This document shows positions 1 through 11,800 of a stretch of 64,000 bases of DNA, piece after piece. A program made the position numbers and the translations under genes. The DNA is from Sabellastarte sp. h YS-2021. Its lineage: Eukaryota > Annelida > Polychaeta > Sabellida > Sabellidae. The stretch covers positions 61,114,255 through 61,178,254 of the forward strand of contig OZ024933.1 in assembly GCA_964017235.1 (NCBI GenBank), in the 5' to 3' direction. The stretch's first letter is position 1; the number at the start of each line of letters is the position of its first letter. The notes beneath the pieces are model-generated. The model had not been told where the DNA came from and did no database searches. It saw only the letters and a program-made list of their open reading frames with translations.

Positions 1-485
1 GAAATTGTGGTTTCAAAAGAAGCCTTTTACACAATTTTCTAACAGTGTTTTCTGGTTGCTCGGCAACAGACAACAAGATCATACGACATACAAAAGAAAA
101 AAATAGTTGACCAAATGTCTTCTTTGTATTCAGCCAAGAAACTGCTTGTAAATACAAACTTGGAACTTGGTCTCAGCTCAGACCAAATCTCAAATCTAAG
201 AAAATCCCGTGTGTCAGACTAAAGATCTTTTTGAGAACATGATCTCACAATAGGTATTATTGGTGGCAAACTATAAATAATTCTGGACTATTTTATATTT
301 TCACTTTATTTATTTAATGAGAACAGCTCACAGAGCCAAGAGAGACTTTCATCCAAATTTTTCCAAAGACTTGTATTCATGCCATGCAGGTTTATACATA
401 AACAAACCAAACTTGCCATCTCCAAATATAACCATTTTTATGATTTTCGTATTTAGAACCTGATGTGGATGATTAAATAAAAAAC

Positions 486-640
486 ATACAAGAACACTCG
501 GAGATCACAGACCTCCACCAAAGCATGTAATAATCAGTAAACGGGAAAATCCGGATTAATTTTTCTATACAGATAGTGATCCAGATTACTCTTATATTTA
601 ACGGGAGCTAAGCTGGACCAAGACCCATCTGATGATGTTT
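486..640 (-). repeat. dispersed repeat R1, copy 1
   Basis: The stretch with ACAAGAACACTCGGAGA, then AATCCGGATTA, then GATCCAGATTAC recurs in related form at 3640-3765, and on the other strand near 5455-5530 and 6375-6520. A further possible relative is at 8275-8410. It has no coding content. It looks like a short interspersed element or the tail of a larger one, but I cannot name the family. Confidence 0.5.
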
Positions 641-1651
641 TTTTCATGATGAAATCCCAACCAGTAGTATTTGTGTAATCCTGCTAAACAGCATACAAAT
701 ATAAAAAATGACACCTCCTTGTCATGAAAATAACACCCTCCTGACTGAGGTAATACTGCTGTACAATATATTCATTCCCAAAAGTTCCAACTCTACACAG
801 AAGAAATTAACTATGTAAACAGTTCTGTTGCTGGTTATAAATACTCGAAGATTTTTGGGCATTTCTAGCAGGGGAGATTTGTGATTTGGTGTGCCTTGGT
901 TTTTCCAGAAAGTTGTGGTTATATGCTATATTCATTCGGGGATGAGGTATTGGAAATCTCATGATTGATTCTGCCAAATAAACCGGTATGCCTGGGCATA
1001 CTGATCTACACTTAAGCTACGCTTCTGTCTTATCTCTGGACTATATAAACTGGGCATTCTAAAACAAAATTGTTGGAAATTCTATATCCCCACGAAAGAC
1101 TGGAATTTTTTTTAATTATGAGATTATACTTCTTACATTAAAAATTTAAACAGCTCAGTTGTGTAATCTACAATGATGAATTGCGTAATTTTGGTCATCT
1201 TACAGATAAGCTTTACACAAATTCATATTACAACTAGACTTTAGCTTTGATTTCAGTTTATTGAGTGACAGGATCTTTCGTAAGCTCAGATTAAGATTTT
1301 TTGTGTGAAGGGAAAAAAATTGTAAAACCCTTAAAACAAAAAAAAAGTTTTTTTTTTTTTTTTGTAATTTGCTTAAGAAATATGCCTTAAAGAAATACAG
1401 GAGATATTTCGTTGTACATTATGAATTTCATTACATTATGCATTAACAATGATTATGTTTCTTTTACGTCTAGATTATAGTGATTCAAGGGTACACAGTT
1501 CCTCAAGTCCCAGTCAGAGATTGATCAGTGACCTTAACAAGGGCTAAAGGTCAAACGAGCATTGCGGTTTATAATATTTATTTTAATTCATATTTCATCT
1601 ATACTACTTTATATTTACAAAACATGATACATAACCAATATTTTAACATAT

Positions 1652-1762
1652 TTTAGGGTCACCTTAACTTAAGCAGATTAGGTCTGCTTAAACTCAATTT
1701 ACGACAATTTAAACTACTTTGACAAGCCCTGCAAGAGGACATACTATCAAGGTGACCCAAAA
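1652..1762. repeat. short inverted repeat with GGGTCACCTT ends
   Basis: TTTTAGGGTCACCTTAA on the left faces AAGGTGACCCAAAAC on the right, about 80 bp apart. The arms resemble the AAGGTCACCTT palindromes in the 3' regions of YR elements A and C. It may be a tiny foldback element or a retrotransposon fragment. Confidence 0.4.
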
Positions 1763-2298
1763 CTATAAGAAACTTGGTTTATTAGCCATTTTACATGTGT
1801 ACATAATAACAAAATTGTTGGAAAGATGTTACAATCACCCAAACCCCAATGTAGTTATAGTGATTCAAGGGTACATTCTTTTAACAACTATAATTTGACG
1901 CCATGTCTAAGTTTCCCCATTCTGTCAAGTATCTTTCTCAACAACATGCTGAACCACATTCCCCCAGCCCAGAGACAAAGCACACGGGATCCAACCTTGC
2001 TTCCACTAAGAGACCCACAAGGTCTCACTGCCCTCCACAGTGATTAAGTGTGAAAGTAATCCTGAATATGAGGGCCACAAGGCCTAACCCTGAAGTCTGA
2101 AACTGACATCTAAAGTGATATCCATAGGAAACAGGTTCCCCTGATCTCAAAGGTCAAATCAAGTGCCATAAATCTTCAGAACAGAAATAATGCAACGTTA
2201 ACTTTTATTCCTAGGTTATAAATCCAAGCAAAGCCAGCCCAATCCCACATAGAGATAGAGATTTAATCCCACATAAATATAATACATATTTTATAAAC

Positions 2299-2531
2299 TT
2301 ATTTATTCATTTGGGATTTTAAGTCGCTTTTAACACTGTACAGGTCATATCACGACGGGTAGTTGAAAGGGCAGAGGAAACCAGTACATTCAGTTTGTCA
2401 GGGTTCTGTACTGTAAACTGCCGACTAACCGCAAGCAACTACCAGCTTTCCCACTTTAGGCCATCCTGGGAATCGAAGCCCGGCCTCAGAGGTGGGAGGA
2501 GAGAGTGTTACCACTCTGCCAACGTGGCCCC
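2299..2531 (-). mobile_element. tRNA-derived SINE (family S1), minus strand
   Basis: On the minus strand this begins with a tRNA-like head: GGGGCCACG, then an A box and a B box around GGCTTCGATTCC. A conserved body follows (GTACTGGTTTCCTCTGCCC, CGTGATATGACCTGTACAG). It ends in a short AAATAA-rich tail. The same unit occurs at least seven more times in the window. The pol III boxes and A-rich tail are diagnostic of a SINE, so this is not a tRNA gene. Confidence 0.85.
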
Positions 2532-3639
2532 ATCATAGTTTAAAAACAAACGAGAGTGAATGATTATTATCTGGAACGTCTCTTCTTAGCTCTTTCAACC
2601 TTGATAGTTATGCCTGGCAGTATTGCCATATTATTGATATTAGTTGTTCATTTCCAACATGGTGTGTTCCCTTCAAATTTTGAACAGATTTTATTATATA
2701 GATAATGACCAAGTGGCGCTCCATTATGTAAACTTAATGGCCTGAGGCCCTGAAAGCTGCTCCTTTGATTAAGTTCACAGAAGAATATTGTGAAGTCAGA
2801 TTGTAAAGAAATACAAAGAATTAAAAAATTTCCAACTTTATAAACTGCATTGCTTGTTTAGTATTTGCCAGGAGGTATTTTTTCAAGGTAGCATTTTTTC
2901 CATGAGGTATTTTTCTATGAACGCTGAATGTCATTCAGAATTGAAAAGACTTTGTAAATGTTCCCACTGAACTAATTGATATGAAAGAAGTTGTGAAAAC
3001 ATTTCAATATTGAATGCATTGTGCTGAGGATGACTAGCAAATACTAAGTACCCTTTTGTTCTTGACAGACTGGCCATTGAACTGAATCACAATCCACTAT
3101 TAGAAAATAATGTAGTGTTAACTCTCCATTATGCAAAAATAAGGGAGAGTTGACACAATGGAATGGTCACCCGTCTGGGTTTTATTACCATATATAAACC
3201 CTTCTTGGTCACAAATTTTACTACTATTGGACGAGGCCATTATTTCTGAAGTTAGACATTCTTCTATCTGGTTCTGTGGGCCATATTTATCCTGATCTTA
3301 CCTGCTAAATTATCTGAGTTATAGATGTCATTTCGATTGACATTTTAGGCATTAAAGAACATATTTCTTATATATTTCTTATCTTATAATATTTCTTAGC
3401 AAACTTCTTTAATAGTCTGTTTTATTCCATGGAACACTAAATTATGTTCTACAGAGTGCTGCTGTAAATCAAGATGTTGACTCTAAGCGACCCAAACGCC
3501 GTCACAAGTCTTACATTCCTTCCAACAACTTGGGCTACCTTTAGCCACAGGTTTTTCACTTAAATCTCATCTCACTCAGTGATTTATTCTTTAAACCGTC
3601 ATTTCCTGGTTTATAAAGGTGAATTCAATATTTAACAAG

Positions 3640-3765
3640 AACACTAGGAGAGCACATACTTCAGACAATACACATAATACATAAATGGGAAAATTGGGAT
3701 TATTTTTATTCAGACACTGACCTAGATCACCCTCAAAATTTAATGAGGAGTGCTGGGGAAAATCC
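3640..3765 (-). repeat. dispersed repeat R1, copy 2
   Basis: AAGAACACTAGGAGAGCACA, TGGGAAAATTGGGATTA and CTAGATCACCCTCAAAATTT match the layout of the R1 copy at 486-640 with moderate divergence. Confidence 0.5.
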
Positions 3766-3825
3766 TGATAAACAAACAAACAAACAAACAGCCATGGAAG
3801 TAATATATCCTTGACAGAGATAATA

Positions 3826-3948
3826 ATGAAATTTACAGTTAAAGTAAAAGTTAGAGTTTTACGTCCTGTTCAACAGGACAGCCGTGATGAAGTTTACAGT
3901 TAAAGTAAAGGTTAGAGTTTTACATTCTGTCCAACAGCTGATATTGTG
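3826..3948 (-). repeat. duplicated SINE-tail fragment
   Basis: Two adjacent copies of about 60 bp share TTTACAGTTAAAGTAAA, GTTAGAGTTTTAC and CAACAG. The part GAGTTTTACGTCCTGTTCAACAG is the reverse complement of the 3' end of the S2 SINE type (GTTGAACGCGACGTAAAAC at 55.55 kb). It is probably a truncated SINE end duplicated in tandem. Confidence 0.4.
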
Positions 3949-4319
3949 CAGTTTGTTTATGGCATCCTGTGGGAAACTTACGTTTACCTGTTATTGCAAT
4001 AATACCCTAATTTAAGGTCACATATAATATAAGTACATGTCCTTTCCTGGCCACAGCTCATTGCAATGTACACACAGCTGTAAACAAGTGCAAGGCCTTT
4101 AGTCACATTTCTTTCACAAACATGTCACAGGTTTATTGAAAGGGTGAAGGTTAAATCTCAGTGGCAGTAAGGAGAGTGGATAGTGTGTTAGCAAAAGGAT
4201 TTAGGAGCAATAAATCATGTCACCCAAAGTGTCACAAAGAGCTTGAACACAAAAATCATGTACTCTACTTGATGTACTCAAAGAATTTCCAATTAATTAA
4301 AACCAAATACAATTTCAAA

Positions 4320-4382
4320 ATGAAGCAAGTCCTTGAAGTTTTATCTGTTCTTTTTGTGGTGCCCTGCCTTAGAAGTCTTAAA
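4320..4382 (+). pseudogene. exon-1-like signal peptide sequence (possible decayed copy)
   Basis: TTTCAAAATGAAG, followed by a hydrophobic run (MKQVLEVLSVLFVV), matches the start of the two WAP-gene first exons at 5769 and 27432, which both begin TTTCAAAATGAAG and encode MKxVL. Unlike those exons it has no GTAAG donor after the hydrophobic core and no TATA box 48 bp upstream. It may be a decayed first exon of another family member, or chance. Confidence 0.3.
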
Positions 4383-4820
4383 CTGGATAAATACAATATT
4401 AAAATTTCCAATTTGTGATCTCCTTTTTCATACAAATTATGTAATATGAACTGTAAACCTTATTGATGTATTTGCTCATACACAGCTCAATACTTCATTA
4501 CTGCAGCCCTATTCGCACAAGAGCAACCTGATCTCTCCACTGACTGACATTTCTCTTATACCTAGGCTACAGCTGTTCCGTGTAGCAGTATGTGTACATA
4601 TTCTCGGCTTGCTTCAACCTCATCCTTATGGCTGCAAACAGAGACCTTATATCTTGGTGGTACATGATTGTAGTACAAGCTGCCCTGTATATCCATTCTG
4701 CCCAAATCCCCCTTCATCCCTCCCTCTACTGAAGTAGTCTCAAATGCAAATGTTTCGAACTTGTCCTTCCCAAACATGAATCCTACTGAATCATAGCAAA
4801 GACATCCTACCAAGATATAT

Positions 4821-5017
4821 GGGCCACTGTGGTGAAGTGAGAACACACTTGTTTTCCCACCTCTGACGCTGGAGGTTCAAACCCCGGACCTTATATGGAA
4901 AAACTGGTAGTTACTTGTTGTTGGTCGGCAGTTTACAGTACAGAGCCCTGACCAACTGTATGTACTGCTTTCCTGTGCCCATAAAACTACCCATGGTGAT
5001 ATGACTTGTACATTTAT
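4821..5017 (+). mobile_element. SINE S1, plus strand, diverged
   Basis: The head GGGCCACTGTGGTGAAGTG and B box GGTTCAAACCCC are followed by the S1 body (GTTGGTCGGCAGTTTACAGTACAG). It loses its tail at the junction with the inverted copy that follows directly. Confidence 0.75.
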
Positions 5018-5251
5018 GTTATTTATTTATTTGCAGTGTTATGTTGCTTTCAACTCTGTACAGGTCTTATCACTACGGGTAGTTGGAAGGGCAGAGGAAA
5101 CCAGTACATAGAGTTCGTTAGGGTTCTGTACTGTAAACTGCCAACCAACGGTAAGCAACTACCAGCTTTCCTACTTGAGGCCGTGCCGGGAATCGAACCC
5201 CGGCCTCAGAGGTGGGAGGCGAGAGTGTTACCACTCTGCCACCGTGGCCCC
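5018..5251 (-). mobile_element. SINE S1, minus strand, nearly intact
   Basis: TTATTTATTTATTT tail, S1 body, B box GGGAATCGAACCCC and head ending GTGGCCCC, all in reverse orientation. It abuts the plus-strand copy at 4821-5017 tail to tail, giving a roughly 430-bp inverted pair. Confidence 0.85.
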
Positions 5252-5454
5252 GATATGAGCTGTACAGTATGGAAAGCAAAGTTAAAACCTAAATAAACAA
5301 ATCTCACTAAGATATCAAGCAGACTGTACCACAAGGATCTACAACTGAAAGACAGGTCTGCCAGTGAACCACCATTTTAGGAGTTATCCGTATCACAGCC
5401 TGGATACAAAGAAATATCAAACCTCAGGATTTTCCAATTTACTTATTATTAAGC

Positions 5455-5530
5455 CATTTTATTTTAATCATGTATGCCTTGTTGGGGTGTGTGCTATCCG
5501 AGTGCTCTTGTACTTTATATGTCAAGAAGG
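5455..5530 (+). repeat. dispersed repeat R1, fragment
   Basis: GTGTGTGCTATCCGAGTGCTCTTGTAC is close to the reverse complement of the R1 core at 486-640. Only a fragment is recognisable. Confidence 0.4.
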
Positions 5531-5720
5531 ATTGTTTTTAAGTGATTTGAACTTGTAGTTGTTTTTTGCACAAAAGATAATCTGTTTGGCATGGGAACAA
5601 AAAACCCCACATCCATATGCCAAAGAGAAAACATAGTATAACTGATGGCATGTCATATTGAATCATAAGCTTCAGTCACCTCAATGAAAACAAGAAAATC
5701 AATCTTCCCACTCTGTGTGA

Positions 5721-5728
5721 TATATAAA
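5721..5728 (+). promoter_or_regulatory. TATA box of WAP gene 1
   Basis: TATATAAA lies exactly 48 bp upstream of the ATG at 5769. The paralogue has TATATAA 48 bp upstream of its ATG at 27432. The equal spacing in two diverged copies supports a real core promoter. Transcription would start about 30 bp downstream of the box. Confidence 0.7.
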
Positions 5729-5768
5729 TGAAGGGGTTTGAAGGTTAGAACAACAGCAGAGTTTCAAA

Positions 5769-5823
5769 ATGAAGGAAGTGCTGGCGATAATATTCTTCAT
5801 GTGGACAGTCTCCACCAGTGCTA
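5769..5823 (+). CDS. WAP gene 1, exon 1 (signal peptide)
   Basis: ATG lies in the context TTTCAAAATGAAG shared with the paralogue. The exon encodes a Lys-Glu start and a hydrophobic core ending STSA, then one base before the donor GTAAGA at 5824 (phase 1). Together with the TATA box this fixes the start. Confidence 0.8.
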
Positions 5824-8800
5824 GTAAGATGCCTAGCTAAATTTTGTAGATATTTTTTTCTATACATAAGCTTTTCATATAATAAAACTTTCATAAATTG
5901 CAATAGTTTCAAATGTATTTATAATATTTGTATGGATTTATTCTGCATGTGGTGTTTCTTAAATAAAAACTTCTTTTCCTTAAAACCCTCCTGGACTACC
6001 CAGGGGCTATCTTTTCCTAGTGGTTATTGTTGACAGGAGACTGATATCTAATCTTATTCTAAGCTTGATATGATGAGGAGGGTCTGCAAAATGCTTCATA
6101 CACAATAAATCTTTTTAGGTAGATATAGCCCGAGGACTAAAATCCATAGTCCTGCCACCAAAAGTAAAATACATGAATATGATGTTTTCAAGAACAATGT
6201 TGTTTGTACTGATTTATGTATTGGAAAACTGCAAACCAAGGTGACAAGTTTCGCATCTTACTTGATTGATTACCTGATCACTTGATTGCCAAGGAGGTAT
6301 TATTTTCATGAGCATATGTTTGACTGGCTGTCACTTCATGAATAGATCGGAAGATCGGTCCTGGTTCAACTTAGATCCCATTAAATCATGAAATTTTGAG
6401 AGTGATCTGGACGACTATCTGAAAGCAAAATATAATCCGGATATTCCATTGATTTATTGTTACGTGCCTTGGTGGAGTTCTGTGCTCTCTGAGTGTTCTT
6501 ATTACATATTGAAATTGTTGATCAACCAAGAACTGTTCACCATGCTAAGTATCTGAAGCTGTCTTAGCCAACAACTTAATGGAGTAATGGTTTGTGTAAT
6601 GTACATTTTCAAGATTGTAGACAATACCTTACGAATGATTTTACAGCCCAAATTAAGATATCACCCAGGGTATTGCCCTTTCAGAGATCCGACGAACAAT
6701 AAGAATTGTACATAATCCAGATATCTGTATTAATCAGTGTGAAGTCTATCTGACCATCAATCTGAAAACCCAAGCCAATCAAATGCTTCCGCAGTTTGCT
6801 TTAAAATGTAACATGGGGTGTAATGTATGGTGGTAAACGTTAAAGGGGTGTCAAAGACATTTGCTTGCTTTCTAAAATCTATTCTACTTCTGAAGTGATA
6901 ACAGAAGGAAAATAAGACGGCATCGGTAAATGCATCATCTGAAGTATGCAAAAATTTGTACTGTTTCCCGCCCTAACTTGGCATATCTCTTAACGTGGCA
7001 CTTGGCCGGATACCAAAAAAAAAAAAAAAAACAATAATCAGTAGTGGGATGTCATGGACCCTGCCCTTATGTGATTCAAATCAAATTCAAAGCAGTAGAT
7101 TAGAAGGGGATAGGCGGGACGTCACGGTCAACTGTTTAGGCATTCCTGTGAGTGTATCAACGATGTAAGGTGAAAAAGATGACAGCCAGTGATGAACATA
7201 AATTGTCTTTATGGATTTCTGTGACCATTTTTAGAACTAAGTGCCGAGTTTGGGTACTGTTTTAAGCAGAATTATGAAGGTTGAAACAAGAACAAGTAAT
7301 GAATTTGTGACCAAGTTTTGGGAAAATAATTACGGAATTCCAGAATTCGTGTTAGACAAACATTGAAAACTATTGCATGGTTGTTTGGGTAATATGGCCA
7401 AATATCAATAATTAGAGTAAGAAATCTAAAATTCGCCACATATCTGAAATTCGCCACATGTGAAAATACTAATAAAATAAATGAATTGTGGTGAGATTTG
7501 TTGACTGTATAGTAAATTAAGGCTTCTTGAACTGAAAAATACCAATTTTTGGACAAAAACATCATTTTCTTCATAAAATTAACTAAGGTTTTAGAGGTGG
7601 CGAATTTTAGATTCCTGGCGAATTTTAGATTCCTGGCGAATTTTAGATTTCTTACTATAACATCCAAAGTAATGAGGCAAACTGCAATATATTAGCACAT
7701 TTCAGCCTCACGTCCACTTGTATGAGTAATATTAATTATATTGATTTTCCTGTTCTTTGTACTTTCTACCCTTGCAGAAAGTACTATAAAATTTATAAGA
7801 TTTCGTCTAGCATAGAACATATTTATTTTTGTATTTTCCATATGCTTTCCAGTTCCAGATCTCTTTTCAATGTGTGTTGTTCCGATTGTTTTCCTTTTAC
7901 ATATGCGTGACACAGGTAGTATTTTAAGCCATAACTTTATCAATCGATTCTTTGACATTGTGCAATCAAAACAGGTGCAGGTGACAGTGGTAAACCAATC
8001 CTCAGTACATTTTTACACAGTATTAATCTATTGCCAGACATGTACAATAAATACCAGTCAAAACTAAAGTTGTTAAGGTCTGAGGCAATCCAGTCAAAAT
8101 CAAAAACAAATAAATCTCAATAAGCAAAGAGTCCATATGACATTACTAAGCTAGTAAATATAACAAGAAACATACTTGCATCCATTGTAAAGAAAAATAA
8201 ACCAATTCTTCCTTTTACTAAAATCTGGAAATTTACACATGTAGAGATATAAATAAGATCACTAAGGGGGCATATAAAAAATCTTCAAATAATTCCTACA
8301 TCCGGAAATCCAAATCACCATCAAAATAAAATCACTGTTCCTTTTGCCATTGTCGTCATCTCCCGAAAATTTCATCAAAATCCGTTCACTAATTACCATA
8401 TTTTGGAAACAGAAAAAAAACACTACCATAGACATAACCTCTTTGCAGATTTGCAGAGTTAATAACGTTGGTCACTGTTAGCAAGATTTTGATATTTGAA
8501 ATTTTCTTTTACTTCACCTCATGTCACACATGCAGGATAACTAGACCACAGTAATCAATTTACATATTATTTACAGAAAAACCAGGCATATGTCCAGTGC
8601 AAGATAATGTTGCTTGGTAGAAACATGTGGCCATCAATGCACTGAGCCAGGTAAAGTTCCTTGTTATCCACTTCCGCTGATAATATAATTTATACAAAGC
8701 CTATGCTAGTCTTTTACTCAAAGACTAAATTATTTCTAACTACAACATGTCATAGTTCTGGTTGACATTCTTTACAACGGCTAAAAGTCGTGTAATATGC

Positions 8801-11800
8801 GAGAACGTCAGCAAATATCCTTAACCTGGACTCAAATGATGACAGACATGAATGCCAGGTTTAGCAGATGTTCCAAACGTCTTAAACACCAAGTCTCTGT
8901 AGCATTCATTTAGTCGGTCATGTTACAGCTTTTTCATTACAGTAAAACAGTGTGTAGGTTAATAAGCATCATACACTTCAAACGACAATCAGCAGCTCAA
9001 AACTCAAACCTTCAACACTCCACAGAAGAGATAAGAGTTAAACACATGACTACAAGTGGTCAAGTAAGAGGTGTGTTACTCACAACAGTTGTAAACCATA
9101 CAATGAATTTAAGGATATAGATTAAAATGTCTTCTCTTTTATATACAGTATATTTTGATATAATTGAAATATAGCGTTTTGTTTAACACTGAATTGTCTT
9201 TGTTTTTATAAGTCAAGGAAGGATCTTGGCCAGTACCTACAGGACCGGGCATTTGTGTTGAAACTTGTAAGAACGATTTTGACTGCCCTGGCGATACAAA
9301 ATGTTGCTCCAACGGATGTGGACATGTTTGCACTGACCCTGGTAAGAATGCTCTTAGGACATACATTAAAAGCTAAGTTTTTACAAAAATTCAGATAGTA
9401 TGACAAAGCTTATGGTAGGTCTATAGATGAGCTAAACCAACATAAATCCATCTCCGAATATTTTAATATGTTCTTTAACAAAAATAGGTGTATCAAAATG
9501 GAAACAGATATCAACTTAATTCAACAATTATGAGCCATTGCCTCATGTTCCAAGTATGAATGAAAAACAGGGGTGGGGTAAAATATATATTTATTTACAA
9601 TTTATACACTAGTAAACTATTATTTATTTACAATCCAGTAAAGTTGTAAAATTCATAATTTAATATTTTAATATATATATGAATATTTAATCAGAACATA
9701 TAAAGAACTCTAAGTTTATGGGAAAATAAGGGAACCTTAAATGTGGGAATCTGATGCCATTGCTCATAGATGATGAACATAAGGTCAACTTAACCAAAGC
9801 AGTTTAAGACATACTTAACATAAGGGTGACCATAAGGTCACCTTAAACCTAATGAAATTTGCAAGAGAATAGTATGAGCTGAGCATCAGGTTCCAAATTT
9901 AAGGTGGCCTTAAGTGAATAATTATGAATATTATTTGAGTTACAGTTAAAATTTAAGGTGAACTTATTTTACTAGTTGATTTGAATGGGCATAAACAATT
10001 TTAAAGTCTATAAATGAAGGAAAGAAGTGCCCATCCATGCATAATCACCTTCCATAGAAATTATGGCAACACGATAGACAATAATGTTAAACTAATAAGA
10101 AAACTTAAAATTAAAAATACTGTCCAAACATACAGAGCTGAGTAGAAGACTGTAACGTAACCTAAGTTAGCGATGTTATTATCGTTACTTCTATAAATAT
10201 TTGTTATCACAACAGACTAAGACAATAATAACTAAAAGAGTGGGTTGCATTGTGATCAGTACATGCCAAATTACTTTAAATTTTTTACCTAATGTTGAGT
10301 TACAGTAAGATGCATAACTGCGTATCCATACATATAGGTTACTTGATGGTTACTATGTGTACACAACTTCTGTGTATGGTAAGTAGTAGAAACCATGACT
10401 AATGTAAACTGAGTACATTATGTACAACCTGTACAAGATAGTTAATTCAACATTTCATTTTTAAAATTCTAGAAGTACTGGACACTTGCTTTACAATAAT
10501 ACATCTTTTAAAAGCATAGCTTGGATAAAATATTTACTATTATAAAACAACTTTTCAACGGTACAAAGTGACTGATTAAACTTCAATCCAAAAATATGAA
10601 TTATGGGAAGATATCTACAACACTTTTGCTGTACAAGTGGAAGGGGTAAACACGAACCCCTTACTTTAAAAAAAAATTTTTCCATATAACAATTAGAAAG
10701 TGCTAACATACCATGTGAATTTTGTATACAATCAAATAAGCTTGATAGCTATATAATTCAACAACCTAAATTTTTATTTTTAACCACATACGCATGTTAA
10801 AACTATTACAATGTACGAGTACTGAGGCATACATAGAGTCAAATGACTTGAGTATTTAATTAAAGTAGCAAAATGCCCCCTAGTTATGATACATAGCAAT
10901 TATAAACTAATTCCAGCACCAGTAAACGCTGGGCTAGCTAACTTCCAACGAAATAGCAATAAACTGTTACAGTTACACACTAAAACTGTCAAGTGGAGTT
11001 AACCTGACCTGTCAGGTACATATATGGTTAAAGACTTAAAAGAAAATGAATTAAAATACTGACACAGTGTAAAATTTACCTGACATAGTAAATGTGTACT
11101 TAAACTTGACCCTTTATGACAGTCATCTGACCACTTTGACCCAGTTGACCCATAAGTTAACCATGACATCAAAGTGCACAAACTATATCAATCATATACA
11201 CAGAAGCAGGCAGCCTTTTGCTATGCCATCCATTACTTTGAAATAATATACATTAAGCAGTCAGGCTGCCCTTAAAAACAGACATACTTAAAATTTATGA
11301 ACAAATGTGGGCAACCACCATGGTACATTAACAAAACATCCATTTGACATGATTTTACATTGTATAACCTATCACAAATCAACAATGTACTCTTTAAATT
11401 GAATGTTATAATTTCAACCACCATGATCGAACACCACATGTGACTCTTGGAGAGGGAAGTCGAGCACTGTTTAAATTCTTAAGTTACAATATTTTTAGGC
11501 ATATGGCTATGAATGAAAATTACCAAGACTGCAATGCCACATTAGAGTTAAAGGCGTAGGTGGCACCTGAACGCCGGAAGGCGTGAAAGGTAAGGTTGGA
11601 CTCATGGAGATTAAATTTTTTCAGGATCAGGTGAAAATGACGCCTTACCTGTGTGTCAGTAAGAGGGGCCCAACCTTTAAGGGTTTTATATTGGAACAAA
11701 GGGTCATTTTTTGATCCAGGTGTTATTGAAAGTACATTTTTTATAGCAGTTACGGGGCAAATGGGGTTTGCACCCAATTTTGGAATTTTTAAAATCTTTA

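Larger units (their letters stand above)
1..2298. other. AT-rich non-coding stretch
   Basis: No supportable gene. The few open frames are short, lack similarity to anything I recognise and have no splice context. It holds one member of a dispersed repeat (486-640), a poly-T run near 1348-1362, a small inverted repeat (1652-1762), and two copies of a 20-bp sequence beginning TATAGTGATTCAAG at about 1477 and 1854. Confidence 0.6.
2532..4310. other. non-coding stretch between SINE and exon-like sequence
   Basis: No gene seen. It contains a second R1 repeat (3640-3765), an (AAAC)n tract at about 3773-3790 and a 60-bp direct duplication (3826-3948). Confidence 0.55.
5824..9212 (+). other. intron 1 of WAP gene 1
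   Basis: This 3.4-kb intron holds an R1 repeat (6375-6520), a poly-A run at about 7016, a MITE (7413-7660) and an R1-like stretch (8275-8410). No further exon is recognised. Confidence 0.6.

Noticed and set aside
7272-7667. 131-residue minus-strand frame with KFARNL repeats
   Set aside because: The repeated part comes from the 18-bp units in the MITE inverted repeat.
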